Origin: Paragonimus westermani
Taxonomy: Eukaryota; Platyhelminthes; Trematoda; Plagiorchiida; Troglotrematidae
NCBI GenBank assembly: GCA_008508345.1
Contig: QNGE01000913.1
Location: 31,014-95,013 of the forward strand
Length of the DNA stretch: 64,000 nt
Direction: 5' to 3'
Shown piece after piece: positions 22,630 to 35,165 of the stretch. The notes beneath the pieces are model-generated. The model had not been told where the DNA came from, ran no database searches, and was given only the letters and a program-made list of their open reading frames with translations. Each line of letters begins with the position of its first letter. The stretch's first letter is position 1. The position numbers and the translations under genes were made by a program.

Positions 22630-23040
22630 ATGGCGATTGCCATATTCAATACGCACTCATGTAACACTTATTCACCCCTTCGGCGGTTCACGCGAATAGG
22701 GAGGACAAGTGGCCACCCAAAGTCTGCTCAGCAACTGAAGTTGCAGGAGGGTCGGAAATTACCGAAAACCACTGACCCATACCGGAGCACCTTGGGCTGC
22801 AGTATTATTAGAACTAATACACTTTCTAGCCCTCAGGAAACCAGTGGACTGATGAGCCGGTTAATCACGGAATTTCCGGAAAACATTGTAGCGCCTAACC
22901 CTTGGCCTAATGATACAAGTTTGTGCTGCGCTAATACAAGCCATCTCCCATCGATGCCAGAGTCGCTAACTGTTGTACAGTATCTGGACCATCAGAAAAT
23001 ACAGGTTTTTAGATTCGTCGACCTCCGTGCGTTTTTATGA
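22630..23040 (+). other. Unrecognised open frame upstream of prohibitin
   Basis: A 136-residue frame with no recognisable domain, rich in Ser/Thr/Pro. It begins ~100 bp after a dispersed repeat, so it may be the start of a degenerate retroelement ORF1. No splice or family evidence supports a host gene. It ends 48 bp before the prohibitin ATG. Confidence 0.2.
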
Positions 23041-23088
23041 ACCAGAGATTAGCGCGAAAGTTAATATTTCTAGGTCAGCGTGACGGAC

Positions 23089-23182
23089 ATGGCTCAGTTG
23101 AATGTGATGTTCTCACGCTTGGCGAAGATAGGCGTGGGTCTCGTTGCTGCCGGCAGTATTTTACCTATGGTATTATATAATG
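23089..23182 (+). CDS. PHB1: PHB1 exon 1
   Basis: Codons 1-31 plus one base. It encodes the start Met and hydrophobic anchor and ends at donor GTACGT (23183). Confidence 0.93.
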
Positions 23183-26100
23183 GTACGTCCACATATTTCT
23201 GCGTTCATGTGTTAGTTGACGGTGGCAATAGAGCAGTTATTTTTGATCGATTCAAAGGCGTACGCACTGACGTTGTTGGTGAGGGAACACACTTCATTAT
23301 TCCATGGGTCCAAAAACCCATCATATTTGATATTCGGTCAAGGCCGCGGAACGTACCCGTCATCACTGGCTCTAAAGGTACGTTTCCAGTGTGCTCATAT
23401 TGGTTAACGACGCTGTACCTAGGCTCCCATGTTCACATTTGCCTGTTTATAGTTAAATATAGCTGTACTGTCCCATTCTCCACTCAGGACAGTTTTCGCC
23501 TTTGAACAATACAGTAAACACTTGAGTCAAGCGACTTCCGACAGATGTTCTAGAGTGATCATGGTGATCGTGCGTTATCACTGCACAGAGTTGACTAGCC
23601 AGCGGTAAACGGTCGAGAGGACAATTGGACTAGTCCACACGGCGTGTGTCGTGCGTCCTAATGCTCCACTGGTCCAAACAACCGTCTAAGCGCACGCAGG
23701 TTTATAACAGAACGGTTTCAGCTACTGAGTACTGGCTAAATAGAGCTAGAAACGAGTCAACTGATGTGCTATGCAGCTTTTCTATATAACTTTTGCTCGC
23801 GACTGTAATTTCGTGTTTTTCATGTAATACTTCGTTCACTGAGCAGGTTTCACGCATTTGACCATAAATTGGCGCATGAAAACTGACTAGTTTGATGTGT
23901 TTTAATACTCTTGTTTACTGTATGAATCTTGTCGACTTGAAAACGGAAAATTGCGATTATCTGTTTGACTGATGCCCATCGCAATGCAGGAATGTGTGGC
24001 GGCCCGTGACTACTGATCTCGAGTTAGTTCCCGGATTAAATATTGGGGCATGTGGGACAGCAGTTTGCATGTTCGCTAAGGATTGGATCTCAGGGATGCC
24101 TTCGGGGTTGCTGGATTTCTGACTTAAGGTTTCCGTTGGCAGTCCATATTACCGGTCGAGTGGTGTTCAGAGGTTCAAGTATCGCTTACTTGGCATTCGA
24201 GAACATTGCCAAACTGGGAAGGTTAACCGATGTCTGCGTTCAGTCGCTCGTATCGGGTGGCACCAGCTTGTAAGTAACGAAGAGGTTGGAAAGCGGGTGT
24301 TTGGTAATGATTGCCAAATGAGTTCTTTTGTTCAATCTACGTTTGCACAGGCTTGGATGGTTTGGTCATGTATTAAGGGTGCCAGCTAGTCGTGTTCCAC
24401 ACCGAGCACTGTTCGCTGACACTGCGACCGACTGGCGTAAGGTGCGAGGTGGACAGATAATGTCCTGGCGTAGGGAAATGAAGTCGTTCACCAAGGGGTT
24501 GGCCACTATAGATCGAGTTCGTCTCTTCCGCAGGGGTCTTCGCAACTCACAGAGTCGGTGGTTGGAGACTCTAGGTAAGATGGCGGCTAATCGAGCTCAG
24601 TGGCGTAAACGTTGTCGTTGTTTGGCCGAGTTGTCAGTGAAGTGAGTGCATTTAATGACGCGGTTCAGTGAAAGCCGTAAGGATGCTGTCTTGCTGATGA
24701 CGCCTTACTCTCACTTGCAGCTCGGTTGTTTGTTTGCAAGGTGTAGGCACCTTGATGTTAAACGTTTGAATATGGACGTAGTTATTTTCGGTAGTTAGGT
24801 CCCTTCCCGTCCCCTACATTTTTCCTTCTCTTTTTATATAGAATTTGCTTTTTCTTCATGGTTGTGTGGCAGTTAAGAATGAGTGTGAACCACTGATGTA
24901 TTGCTGTCTATGATGATTTTGGGGAAATTAACCAACACGTTCGAGGTCCACGGTTGTGTTTCGGTTCCCGGACGTGATAAAGTGGTTAACCTAAACGGTC
25001 GTCTGCAGATGTCATTGATATTAAGATTGTTGGTGGTGAAGATGTTCACAATTTAGGACACGAGAACGTCCGTCTGTGCCGAAGTCAGTCGCTGGTATTT
25101 CTCGTCCTCACAGAAAAGATCTAGAACCTTTGCGGTAACTATGGAAATTAGCATGGCCGCAGCCACTATCAGGAGTCTGGTGCCCGGAATATTCCGCCTT
25201 CTAACTGTAGCGCGCAAGGCAGTTATTTAAAGGAAGAACAAGCAAAATTTTTTACTGGGCGGGGACGTGTGGTTCACATTTTTACGATTTGCTCAGTCAT
25301 TGAACAACGTCGACCCGTGGTTATGCTTTCTGACTACAAATGGTTTTGAGCTTCTTAGTTGCTTAGGTGCTCGTCACACGTGTTAGAGGGAAACGAGAAG
25401 ACCATAGGTCCGGTATGTAGGTGTTGCTCATTTTGTAGTTACGGCATATTAGCTAAACCGCGGTGGAATGTGTTGCGGAGTTGTGTAATATAAATACTGA
25501 GCAATCAGAAATACGATTGTTACATTCTTCCTTACTCTGTTCAAAAACACAAAAGCTAATTGAGTGGAAAAAAACGTAAACTTTGTTAAGGTTCAGCGGT
25601 TCTGCGGTTGGGTGAACGGACTGCTCGCTTCTCTATTAACGATGTTGGATTTCGGTCAGAAAAGTGTTTCCCCACAGGCCGTCCATAAGAGTTGAACAAG
25701 TTCCGACGGCCACCGGATTGTGTCATATGATCTGTAAACGACTGAACAGTCGGTGTGCTTTCTGTTTGTGTCGAAGATTGACATGTTGATAGAGGAGTGT
25801 GGTATTTGCCCTTTTGAAGCAGGCTGATGAATGGAAACTGTTTCTCCCCGTGCATCTGGAAGTCTTCCCGGACATATTTAGGAATGGATTCAAAGAATTA
25901 AGCTTCACCGACTGCCGGTGTGATATTTTGAATAACGAACCTCACACTGAATTAAGACTGGTTCAGGAATCGCTACTCGGTTTACTAAGGGGACCTCTGA
26001 GGTGGACGTTCGATCGTATTGGAACAACCGCTGGTATGGCTTACCGTCTTTAGTGGTGCATAAAATAGAAGGGATAGAATAAAAGGTGTTTGAGAAAACC

Positions 26101-29100
26101 ATCTGCTACTCACTGATTGAAAGGAGCCTGGATTTGGCAGCATGCGAGATAGACCGCGGTCCGAATGGAAGTAAGGTGGCCTCCAAACTCAGGGAACGTC
26201 TGTTAGAAATGATCTACGATAACTGATGCTGTCATTTTTGGAGGCAGCCGAGGAGGGAAACCTTAGACATTCGTCAGTTACGATACGGAAATGTTTACTT
26301 CTCGAGGTCGAAGGTGAAAGTTCCTTCGTAATCAACCTTCAACCGTTCAAAGTGACACGCTGCTCTGATTGGATTTCCGCTTGGTATTTTGCAAAACCTT
26401 AGTCGTAGGTCGATGAAAACTGGACAACTGAATGTGGTGTTCGCATCTTCCACTGAAAGTGCACAAAGTGAACGCGTCGGGCAACTCCAGAGCAACACAA
26501 GGAATCGTTTTGGTCCTCCAAATTAATTCTACATAGATGTGTTGCAGTATATTCATGGGATAGTGCACCAGTAGCTTTATTATCACCACTCGCAGCCGAA
26601 TCGAAAGCGGCCTTCAGGCCAAAAAGACCACGACCGTTAGCTGTCTGAAAGTTCCGTTGTTTTACGGTCCGTCGCGAGATAAAACTGTGACCAGTGCACT
26701 CCCGACCGAATCAGAATTCTACCAGTTCTTCACATCCCACTTTCTCAAGGCTTATTGGGCCGATGTGCCAATGAGTAGCTGGAGTGCCTCTGTTTGCCCC
26801 CTTTCTGAAAACGGCAACTGTCGCTGATAACCATCAACCACGAGGTACCCTCTCAGTTTCTCAAACCATTTAAAGGAGTTCTGTCGGTTTTGATACTAAC
26901 CTCTCCCTCCTCTCCTTGGAAAGAGATCTGGTCCAGGTGTCTTGTTACACTGTTGTAAGCTGAGCTCCCCGGGTCGTCCATGATCTCAGCGGAAGGCCGT
27001 CTAAAACGCTGTAATTGACCATTCGGGTTTCGTCCTCCACATAGTCCGGTTGAAGCCAGCTGAATTGTTGTTAGGTGGACTGTTGTTAGGTGACTGGTGA
27101 TAAATGAACCGTCTTTTCCACTTACACCGACTTAACGACTAGCACAACCACGAGTCGGATAAAAGGTTTTCCTCTCTTCCCAGTTAAAATTCATTCCATC
27201 TCCATCTGTTCGACAAAATGACGTTCACGTTCTTATTGCGAGTTTTTGGTCAGATTACGTTCAAGTTCTTGTCGATCGTCGTATTCAAAATAAGCTGAAA
27301 TCGACCGACTTTTGTTCGTATGGTTTTTCTTACCTGACACACTTCTGTCAAAACTGCATAGCTGTTTCGGAATATACTCCCTCACAGCAAGTCTTCATAG
27401 CTGATGAGCCTTTTTCCAAGTGTTTGTTAGGCTCTTTCACCTGACTCGAACAGGCCAGTGTTCATCATTGCTTCGCGGTAAGTTTTCTTTAGACCCTCTT
27501 CGCTCGAGTAATAGTTAACTATCTTGCATTTACGAGTATGTGACCTGCGGACAAATGACAAAACAAATCGGTCACACACAACAGCATGATCCCAATTCAG
27601 GTGGTTGCACCAAGGTGCAAGACAGTCTTTAGCAGAATGGTGTCACCTGAAACTGACTGCTATATGATCGGGTTGTGTCCATGGCTGAGAAGAACAAAGT
27701 GGTCTCCATGTAAGAATATCTCTTCCTGTGTCGAAATGCGGTGCTCGAAAAACGAAGACCATGAGATGTGCCTTCTGCGACAGTCTTTCGTCATTACCAA
27801 TGCATTGTAATGGGACACGAAACACACCTCCCAACCACTTCTCTTCGGAAAGACGTCTAATTTGAACATTAAAATCTCGGGCTAGTATGATGATGTCACT
27901 GTTTAGCCTGCTTCAGAAGGTCGACAATATCGTCTTCGGATATATGCTTAGTAGCACTCGAACAGCTGTCCGCTAGAGCGTGCGCCGATATAATGAATGT
28001 ACAACACTTTTCTGGTTTCCGTGGACATATTTTGACCGATGTATTGATTCTGACAACGTGCATGCGACTATTCACGGCGATCCAATCAAGCAGACACTGC
28101 TATGGAACTCAATGCGGTTCCCGCTCCAGTTTGACTGTGAGATTCAGCTTCGACGTCACCAGGGATTTCGAGAGAGAAGCACTTGGGTCGACAGTTATTT
28201 AGAGGCGAGACGAAGTGAATAACGATGCTAGAACCTAAGCTTCGTTCCCGATACACAGCCAGAGCAGCTTGCTGGCCAACTTGTTGAAGAATATTACCAC
28301 TGAGAGCGTCTGTGTTTACCAGTTGTCTTGGTTTTAAAAAACAATCATCACCAGAGGGCACAAGAAAGACAAACAATTGGGGGAAAAACTAGGGCAAAAG
28401 TGTTCGCGAATGTAGATGTCATTTTCAGAGTAGCAACATATGGCACTTCCTGGTCGTTTATACCGCGGAATGGGGTTGATTTGAGGAACTCCACTCCGAG
28501 TCTGACTCGAAAGTCTGATCTGTGAAACAACAGGACAGGATTTCCTTGGAGACCTTACCCTGCATCGGCTGGCTCTGAGGGCTTTATCTAACCCGAGGGT
28601 GAGGGGTGGATTCGAACTTGACGTAGACCTTTGAATTATGCCAAGGGTTTTTTCGGCCTTCCGGGATACTACTCCGACGGTCATTGTCAGTCTTTGGGAG
28701 ACTAAAGTGCTCTTTTGTTTGAGGGTACCTTTTCTGATACCCTTCTTTCTCATTCAGAAGACAGCAGTGTCAAAGCTCTAAAACATGGCCTTGACGTATG
28801 CTTAATGGATTGTACTCCACTAACTAAACACTCCTACTCAGTCGGCATTGCAGCACACGATCGTATGACTGCGCCTGCTTTTCGTCTGGCTACTTCTTTT
28901 CGATCTGTATCACATGATTGCACCTGGTAGGGCCGAAGCCCCATGCAGCATAATCTTCCGGATCAATTCCGTGCACAACCTTGACCACCACGTTAAGTTA
29001 ACAGAATAGACCTCGGGGTGTGGGTAAAATGATCATACACTTGCTTGGCACGCGTGATTTGTCCATTTCTTTGACTGTCCACTTCCAGCACCAGATAACT

Positions 29101-32100
29101 TGTATAATTGCATCATGCAGTCTAAAAGGAAAGATGAATATATGATGTACGATGACAGCAGTTAATAGTCACGGAGGCGCGCACGTCATGTGTACCGAGC
29201 AAGTGGGTAAACATTATATTTGTGCTACCTTTTTATATTGTGGCTCAGCTTAAGGCCTAGGGCAGTTTTTCTGCCAAACTCAGCATCGAGAGCGGCTTTC
29301 GTGGAAGCCTTTCTTTTCGTCACCTTTGTTCATTCTTGTCCTAGACTCATTGTGGCTAGCGGTCTTCGGTGCATCCAAAGTGTCTGCGTAGACCTTCTTG
29401 ACAAGAGGCGAACTCTTCTGGGCCATGCTGAGGACAAGCGTTCTCGTTTGACCATTTTCATCCGATGTAGACGGTGTTGAACAGTATATCTCGCTATGCG
29501 GAATGCATTTTGGTTTTCAGTCTCAAATTGAAAATGCTTCTAAGGGACCATTTTGTTTACATTATTGTTTAGTGGAGTGAATGCTGCCCTTGTTTAGCTG
29601 GGTTGTCTGTGGGGTATATGCAGTTAAAGAAGTGCGTCAGATATGGCCGCCTGTTAGCCGTTTTCTTGATACCGCCTTACTTTACGGACCGTAGACACTT
29701 GAAATGAAATGTTCCGTTTTGGCTATGCGGATCTTTTGTGCTTAGGCTTCATTCCCCCTTTCGTGCTATTTTCCTCCGGTTATGTTTATCAGTGCACCAC
29801 TGATCTATTGATATCCATAATAATACAACAGCTGAAATGCTCGCCGAGCTACAGTCAACCGGTTGCACCGAATTGATAAGTGAGTTTGACATTTCGAGCA
29901 ACAGTTAAGCTGATTTCAACCTGATCGTGTAGTTGCCAGGACCCGGTTGATCAGGAGGCCCTCCATGGAAAGCTGAATTGTTTCTGAACCCCAAACTATT
30001 TGAGCGTAACAAGGCTGCTGGATCAGATCTCATTTCTGCCAAGGTTGGTGAAATAAGGTTGTTATGGTAACTGACACAACCTCAGACAGTTGGGGAAGCT
30101 GAAAAGGTGCCCCGTGATTAGCACTGACCAACAGTAATATCTATTTTCAAGAGGGAGCTCAGTGTCTGTTCGGCTACCTCAGAGGCTTCAGTCTGTCTGT
30201 TTCTTCCAGATTGCTCACTAGACTGACTCGTTTTATGGCGACTCATAAAAGACAAGAAAGTCAAGTGTGTGAAGCACCGACAGGATTCCTATCCGATCGC
30301 TAGTGCTTTTGCCGCATTTATATCCTCATAAGTGTTGGTGAGTGAACATTCTTCTAAACGGTCAACGGTCGCAGCTTCGTCGGACTTTAGGGCTGCCTTC
30401 GTTTCGATTATTCGTAAGGTCATCTGGAACTGTATGCTCCAGAAGAGTACGTGAATCTTTCAAGATTATCGTATGCTTCTAGCTCTACAGGCAGGGCGAA
30501 AGTTTATGGACGATTGTTTCGGATGCCCCCACTTATAGTGATGGTGGTCGCCAAGGGTATGCGATCTTCTCGTTTGTTTTCTTTTGTCATGAACGACGCG
30601 TTGGAACGTGCGCTTCGAGAATCCATTGAACTCTGTCAAGTTTTCCTGATATGGAGGTGGCCGACGTGAATTTTTCGGATGACGTCTTGTTTGGCACTTC
30701 TGTCGAAGGCATGCAGGTCATGCCGAATAGGGCGGTTGACAGGACTGGACTGTATGGAGTGCGCCTTGCATCTTTAAAGTGCAGTTTTTAATCCTCAGCC
30801 GGGACATTTTCACTCCAACTTTCTTTGCTGCAGACAGTTCGCTCTAGACTGTGGGCTGTTTCTCTATTTCGGTGGCATAATCTTTCCAGTTTATAATATT
30901 GCTAGTGAGAATAACAAGGGCGTGTGCCTCTTTTGCTAACCGGTATCATCCATAGCGTTGAATAATTTCCAGTTGTCTATGAGAGGAAGGGTATAGCATG
31001 GTTGTATGTGCTCTCTTTTTTTCTACGCTTCGGAAACGCGGTCTGTTCGTTGCGAAGATATCAACAGGCTTGCTGTGCTTGTCCGTCACTGTCCCTGCCG
31101 ATTAGCACACATGTAAGCAAAGTGGCTGGTCGCCAAGGCGTATTTCGGGACGCTCGGGGTTCGTAGTCAGTTAGTCGCACAATCAGGTTACGCAGCCGGT
31201 GGTGGCTGAGTCACGCAATCCGTATGCCACGGGAAATTTTTTGACACCGGACTAGATATACTGAGATCACCAACAGTTGGGCAAATTCACAGGGAGGTCA
31301 AGCAGTGACGTAACAGCTTAGTTCCAAAATCATGACGACTTCTCTAAGTCAAGTAGAGAGTTATCGTTCGGCCTGCTGAGGACCTTGTGATTACTCAAGT
31401 TGCTGGTTACACACGTTATCCGAAATGGCGCAGATTCATCCGCAGCATTCTCAGTTCTTCCGTCGAGCCTTCTTTGTTTGTTTTGTCAGATTTCCTTCTA
31501 AGATATTCCGTGTCACTATCATAGCAAGCGGCGGCATGACCCACATTACCTTTTGATCAGGCTTATAACCGTTGGGAATTATTTGGAATTGTGAAATAAT
31601 TAGTGAAGAGCGCATTTCTTTTATTTCTGGAGACTGACGCCAAGGGATTCACGGTATCTATAGCCACTTCTTGAGTGTACAGCCGGAATGGAATGAAAAT
31701 TCTTGTCGACTGGCAGATACGGTTGACAGCTGTTTGCACGGCTCTCACACTAAAACTTCTTAGTCTACCGGAAATAAAACAGTTTCGTTTTTAGTGCGTG
31801 TGACGCTGTGATAACCCTTATGAACGCAAGCTTTAATTTCATGTACCATATACGGAGAGGTGAAAAAACAGAACCACTCACAAGCACCCATCAACAGGGG
31901 AAAACTAGTTTCGAACGGAATGGTAAGCGATCTTCACGGGCACTGTTTTCAGGAGTTCATCCTTCCGGCATGAAACTATTCGGCTGTTGCAAATGAAATC
32001 GTTTTACTTTTCGTGTTTGATTTCAGCCTGAGCAACTGCCGATGGCTGACTCTCTCTGAAAACCAATATCGGGGCCATCTCCTTACGTTTACTCTCATCT

Positions 32101-34536
32101 TCGTCGGATGCTTGCCATCCCGACCTTCAGATAATCCTAAGTTCATAATTATCCAACCGTACGTGCTACAACTATATTGAGGAAACTGACGTAGACGAGC
32201 AGGTGAATTCATTGAGTACAATGTCACGCAATGACAGCAGTGTTGATGGTGTAGAGCTTAGACTGTATATTGACTAAACGTGGACATATGCACTCACCCA
32301 AAATAATGACTGCGGTTGAATGTCCTGCTCTGCCTTCATTTCTGCATATTTTTAGTTGTCATTCCACTTCATTTGATTCACTGGAATAATGTGGCTGTGT
32401 TTGCTAATAATAATTTCAGATCTTCAGACTGTAAATATCACTTTGCGAATACTGTTTCGACCGGAAGCTTCGTTGTTGCCGAAAATCTATCAAAACCTTG
32501 GTTTTGATTACGAAGAACGCGTTTTACCGTCAATCACCACAGAAGTTCTCAAAGGTGTAGTCGCGCAGTTTGATGCCAGCGAATTAATCACCCAACGAGA
32601 AGTCGTTAGTCAGCGCGTGAATGATGATCTGACTGAGCGTGCCTCATCGTTCGGCATACTACTGGATGACATTGCTTTGGTAAGTCTGAATCTCCCATGC
32701 CATTTTTATACAAAGTCAGTCGTTAATTTGCACACGTGAAAGTGGTTGCGTCTGTTATTCTCTTTACAGACGCAAATCTCGTTTGGTCGAGAGTTTTCCG
32801 ATGCCGTCGAAGCAAAACAGGTCGCGCAGCAAGAGGCCGAAAGAGCACGCTATTTAGTCGAGAAAGTACGTTCAGTTGGCGTTTATGATGAAATGCAATA
32901 ACCGTTTGCACGTTCTTTCGCTAAATTGAGGCGTGCTTTTTCTTCTTAAAGCGCTGTGTGGTACTGAGAGTTCGAGTTAGCTTGGTGGGAATGATACTAG
33001 CTACTGTCATGAGACCGTGGATTCGTGCCCCGGCTACCCTGTGCTCTGCTGGTGGATTTGCTGGTTGTTCCCACTGAATTGGCGCGTGACCTTGTTCGTT
33101 GTGTATATTGAAAGCTTAACAGCACACTGCGTGAAGTGTTTTGTCGAGTCTCGACTGTGTAAATGGTCTTGGAAATCATATCCATATCGCTGGTTGCTAA
33201 TACTATCCTGCGTGATACAGATCACTAAAGGTCTGCCGACTCTTATCTATTCATTATCCTCATGTTACCTCTCACATTTTCGCTCGTCATTGTCGTGGTG
33301 AGCTTGGATTCAAGTCATGCTGCCTAGCCTGGCGAAAAGCCTACACGCGTATCTAAATGTACGAATGTTCACTAATGTCCGGACTATCGGTTTCACGCCA
33401 CATTCGTTGCTTGTTGGGGCAACCATGAAATTTCCTCTTCTGCCTATGGCAACAAACATTGGGTTCATTCTTGTTTTTGGATGAACGTTCTTGGTTGCTA
33501 CTAAGTGGTGCATATTCTCGGGGCAGGTATTCCTCATTAATCATATTGGTTATCGCTGCACGTTGTGCTTGCCGTCTTTTCATCCGTATCAAAATGTTTG
33601 AGCTTCTTATTTCACGTTGGTTATAAGAACTCCCTTTACAGCACATAAGAGTCATTAAAAGACCTCAGTTTCTATACATGACACGCCAGGGGAGTTCCTT
33701 AGTAAAGATTGCTAGTTCAGTGCGTTAGTCAAATTATTTACTCCATTCTAATAGGTTTAGTCTATTTATTGCATCTTGTATGTCATAAAAACTTGGTAAT
33801 ACCTTCCTCTGTCATCCTTTGCTGGGTATATTGGTTGCCTTTTGACGCTTTCGTAATTGTGTGAAATGCGGTCATTTCCAGGCTTCTTTTTACTCCACCC
33901 TGTCTCCTACCCTCTCCTAAATTTACAATCATCTACATGTGATGGTCTCAATTTTTTGTACGGAACACCTGTTTGGGCAGTGTACATCGGTTATTTTGTG
34001 CATCCCATCCGAGGCTGGCAGTTTCCCTGATCTCATTCTAGTAACTCGTCAACTTATCACGGGAGTTTGTGGTGATTTGTCACTTCGAACTCGAGGCCGC
34101 CGAATTTTAGTTTTCTAGTTATGACTAATCGTTCCCAACTCTTCACTTTATACTAGGTGCTTACATTTTTGAGCTCCTAATTACCCCCGGCGGACCACAT
34201 AACTACTTGTTTTGTCGTAATCCACACGTAATCTAAAACTGGTATTTCACTGTTTCTCAACACCGCATAATTTCATCCACAGTTTGCTAATATGGTTGCC
34301 TTCTATTTGCGTACTTTCAGGCCGAACAACAAAAAGTCGCCGCTGTGATCTCGGCTGAAGGTGACTCTGAGGCAGCCACACTACTTGCCAAAGCGTTCGG
34401 TGCCTCTGGTGAAGGATTGATCGAGCTACGACGAATCGAAGCGGCTGAGGATATTGCCTACCAATTATCCAGAAACAGGAATATTACCTATCTGCCCGAG
34501 GGCCAGCACACCTTACTGAATTTGCCAACTGCCTAA
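23089..34536 (+). CDS. PHB1: Prohibitin 1 (five exons)
   Basis: Spliced CDS: 23089-23182, 23216-23377, 32420-32679, 32770-32865 and 34321-34536, 828 bp giving 275 residues. All junctions are GT-AG and in phase. The product is a mitochondrial inner-membrane scaffold that forms ring complexes with prohibitin 2. Residues ~15-30 form the hydrophobic N-terminal anchor ([16 protein letters not shown]). The SPFH/Band 7 domain spans about 32-190 ([59 protein letters not shown]). A coiled coil follows ([19 protein letters not shown], then [18 protein letters not shown]), and the tail is [12 protein letters not shown]1 rather than PHB2 because of AVIFDRF, where PHB2 has an IFFNR-like motif. Length fits the family (~272). 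The frame also opens at a GTG nine bases upstream, but the ATG at 23089 gives the family N-terminus. No clear AATAAA was found in the first 250 bp downstream. Confidence 0.95.
23183..23215 (+). other. PHB1: PHB1 intron 1, 33 bp
   Basis: It starts GTACGT and ends GTTAG. It is 33 bp long with no in-frame stop, so an unspliced reading inserts 11 residues between Asn31 and the DGG motif, where prohibitins have none. Very short 5' introns are known in schistosome genes. Confidence 0.88.
23216..23377 (+). CDS. PHB1: PHB1 exon 2
   Basis: Residues 32-85, the start of the Band 7 domain ([13 protein letters not shown] through VPVITGSK). Donor GTACGT at 23378. Confidence 0.95.
24200..24930 (+). mobile_element. 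RTE-like retrotransposon 3' end (in PHB1 intron 2)
   Basis: 24328-24645 encodes the C-terminal end of an RTE-like RT ([36 protein letters not shown], ending LAELSVK). It is clearly homologous to the minus-strand element at 56727-57716. Upstream, 24200-24330 carries the same element in broken frames. The ~280-bp 3' UTR also matches the other copy and ends CTATGATGAT, the short-repeat tail typical of RTE elements. The 5' part is missing. Confidence 0.8.
26270..28400 (-). mobile_element. Decayed RTE-like EN-RT remnant (in PHB1 intron 2)
   Basis: Minus-strand pieces recall an RTE-type element. Near 26640-26600 there is a V-V-F-L-x-L-K-A-A-F-D-S stretch (motif A region). Around 26790 a T-V-A-V-F-R-K-G fingers segment is seen, with endonuclease- and linker-like frames at 27490-28370. 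Every segment is broken by stops and shifts. The limits are approximate, and only the RT part is convincing. Confidence 0.45.
28400..29979. other. Unassigned intronic DNA
   Basis: Short frames only, none with family resemblance. I see no tandem repeats. Confidence 0.4.
29980..31330 (+). mobile_element. Decayed RTE-like RT remnant (in PHB1 intron 2)
   Basis: In order, across frames: [28 protein letters not shown] (fingers), [12 protein letters not shown] (motif A region), [16 protein letters not shown] (motif B side), [11 protein letters not shown] where the DD box should be, then [19 protein letters not shown] and a C-terminal region. This is the order of the better-preserved copy at 56727-58429, including its Y-G-S-E-T-W region. 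Highly degenerate. Confidence 0.5.
32420..32679 (+). CDS. PHB1: PHB1 exon 3
   Basis: Residues 86 (split codon) to 172, the central Band 7 domain. Acceptor AATTTCAG, donor GTAAGT at 32680. Confidence 0.95.
32770..32865 (+). CDS. PHB1: PHB1 exon 4
   Basis: Thirty-two codons in phase 0 ([19 protein letters not shown]), the start of the coiled coil. Acceptor TTTACAG, donor GTACGT. Intron 3 (32680-32769) is 90 bp. Confidence 0.95.
34321..34536 (+). CDS. PHB1: PHB1 exon 5
   Basis: Residues 205-275 and the TAA stop, covering the rest of the coiled coil and the C-terminal tail. Acceptor TACTTTCAG. Intron 4 (32866-34320, 1455 bp) shows no recognisable gene or element. Confidence 0.95.
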   Translation, partial: AEQQKVAAVISAEGDSEAATLLAKAFGASGEGLIELRRIEAAEDIAYQLSRNRNITYLPEGQHTLLNLPTA

Positions 34537-34778
34537 TTGTAACGATTCTCCGAATATCCTCTCTCGCGTGCACGCTTCGCAATCAAGTGGTTCTATTTTC
34601 CAACTGTTCCTAGTTACTTATCGAGTTACTTACATCCAAATATCGACTTTTTGTATACAATTTTTATCAATTTCAGCTGTACGGTTGGTTGTCTCGCATC
34701 CATCGACATATTTTCGTACCGTTTCTTGTAGGTATAAATAAGTAGCTGTATCCAAAAAGAACGATCATATGATCGCAT

Positions 34779-35072
34779 ATGATCGTACTAATAAGATTCA
34801 CGACGTTTTCGTTAGTATTACTGGTAAGTAGTTTGGCAGATTTGACCATAGGAACAATTTGGAGAGACCCGGTTGCGAAAAATCCGGACTGGCTGGATCC
34901 GAACCAGCGAGAGAAACAACATTCCCAGACGCGCCAAGTACTCTATCAGATGTGGTTGGAGGTCACTTCGCAGTTTCAGAAATTTCACATCGATTCAGTT
35001 TTCATTAATACAACATCGGTGCTTCTTGACGGATTCCAGCGTGAACTGATTGAGCAGTTGCTGCCTGGGTAG
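34779..35072 (+). CDS. Possible signal-peptide first exon of an unrecognised gene
   Basis: A 97-codon frame starts 243 bp after the PHB1 stop. The N-terminus MIVLIRFTTFSLVLLVSS looks like a signal peptide. It is followed by a hydrophilic segment with well-spaced aromatic residues (WRDPVAKNPDWLDPNQREK, VLYQMWLEVTSQF) and one N-glycosylation site (NTT). It reaches a stop just after CTGCCTGG|GTAGTG, which could be a donor. I recognise no family. It may be a first exon, a short secreted protein or chance. Confidence 0.35.
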   Translation: MIVLIRFTTFSLVLLVSSLADLTIGTIWRDPVAKNPDWLDPNQREKQHSQTRQVLYQMWLEVTSQFQKFHIDSVFINTTSVLLDGFQRELIEQLLPG

Positions 35073-35165
35073 TGAATGTCCTAGATCCTTTGGTGGGTTT
35101 CGTTAGAGGGTGGATCTGGCAGGTAATTGAACACGAATATGACATTCCCGAGCTCCCTGCGTGGC

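Larger units (their letters stand above)
23378..32419 (+). other. PHB1: PHB1 intron 2, 9042 bp, retroelement-rich
   Basis: It begins GTACGT and ends TTTCAG. It contains three RTE-like fragments (about 24200-24930, 26270-28400 and 29980-31330) separated by unassigned DNA (23510-24190, 24930-26270, 28400-29980, 31330-32419). Confidence 0.93.

Noticed and set aside
22846..22885. CTGATGAGCC followed by GGAAAAC, hammerhead-like
   Set aside because: Stem I is absent and stem II would have to use the G of the GAAA box; likely chance.
23183..23505. Prohibitin read as an unspliced 141-codon frame from 23080
   Set aside because: It inserts 11 residues absent from prohibitins and runs off the family after GSK; both points coincide with GT-AG introns.
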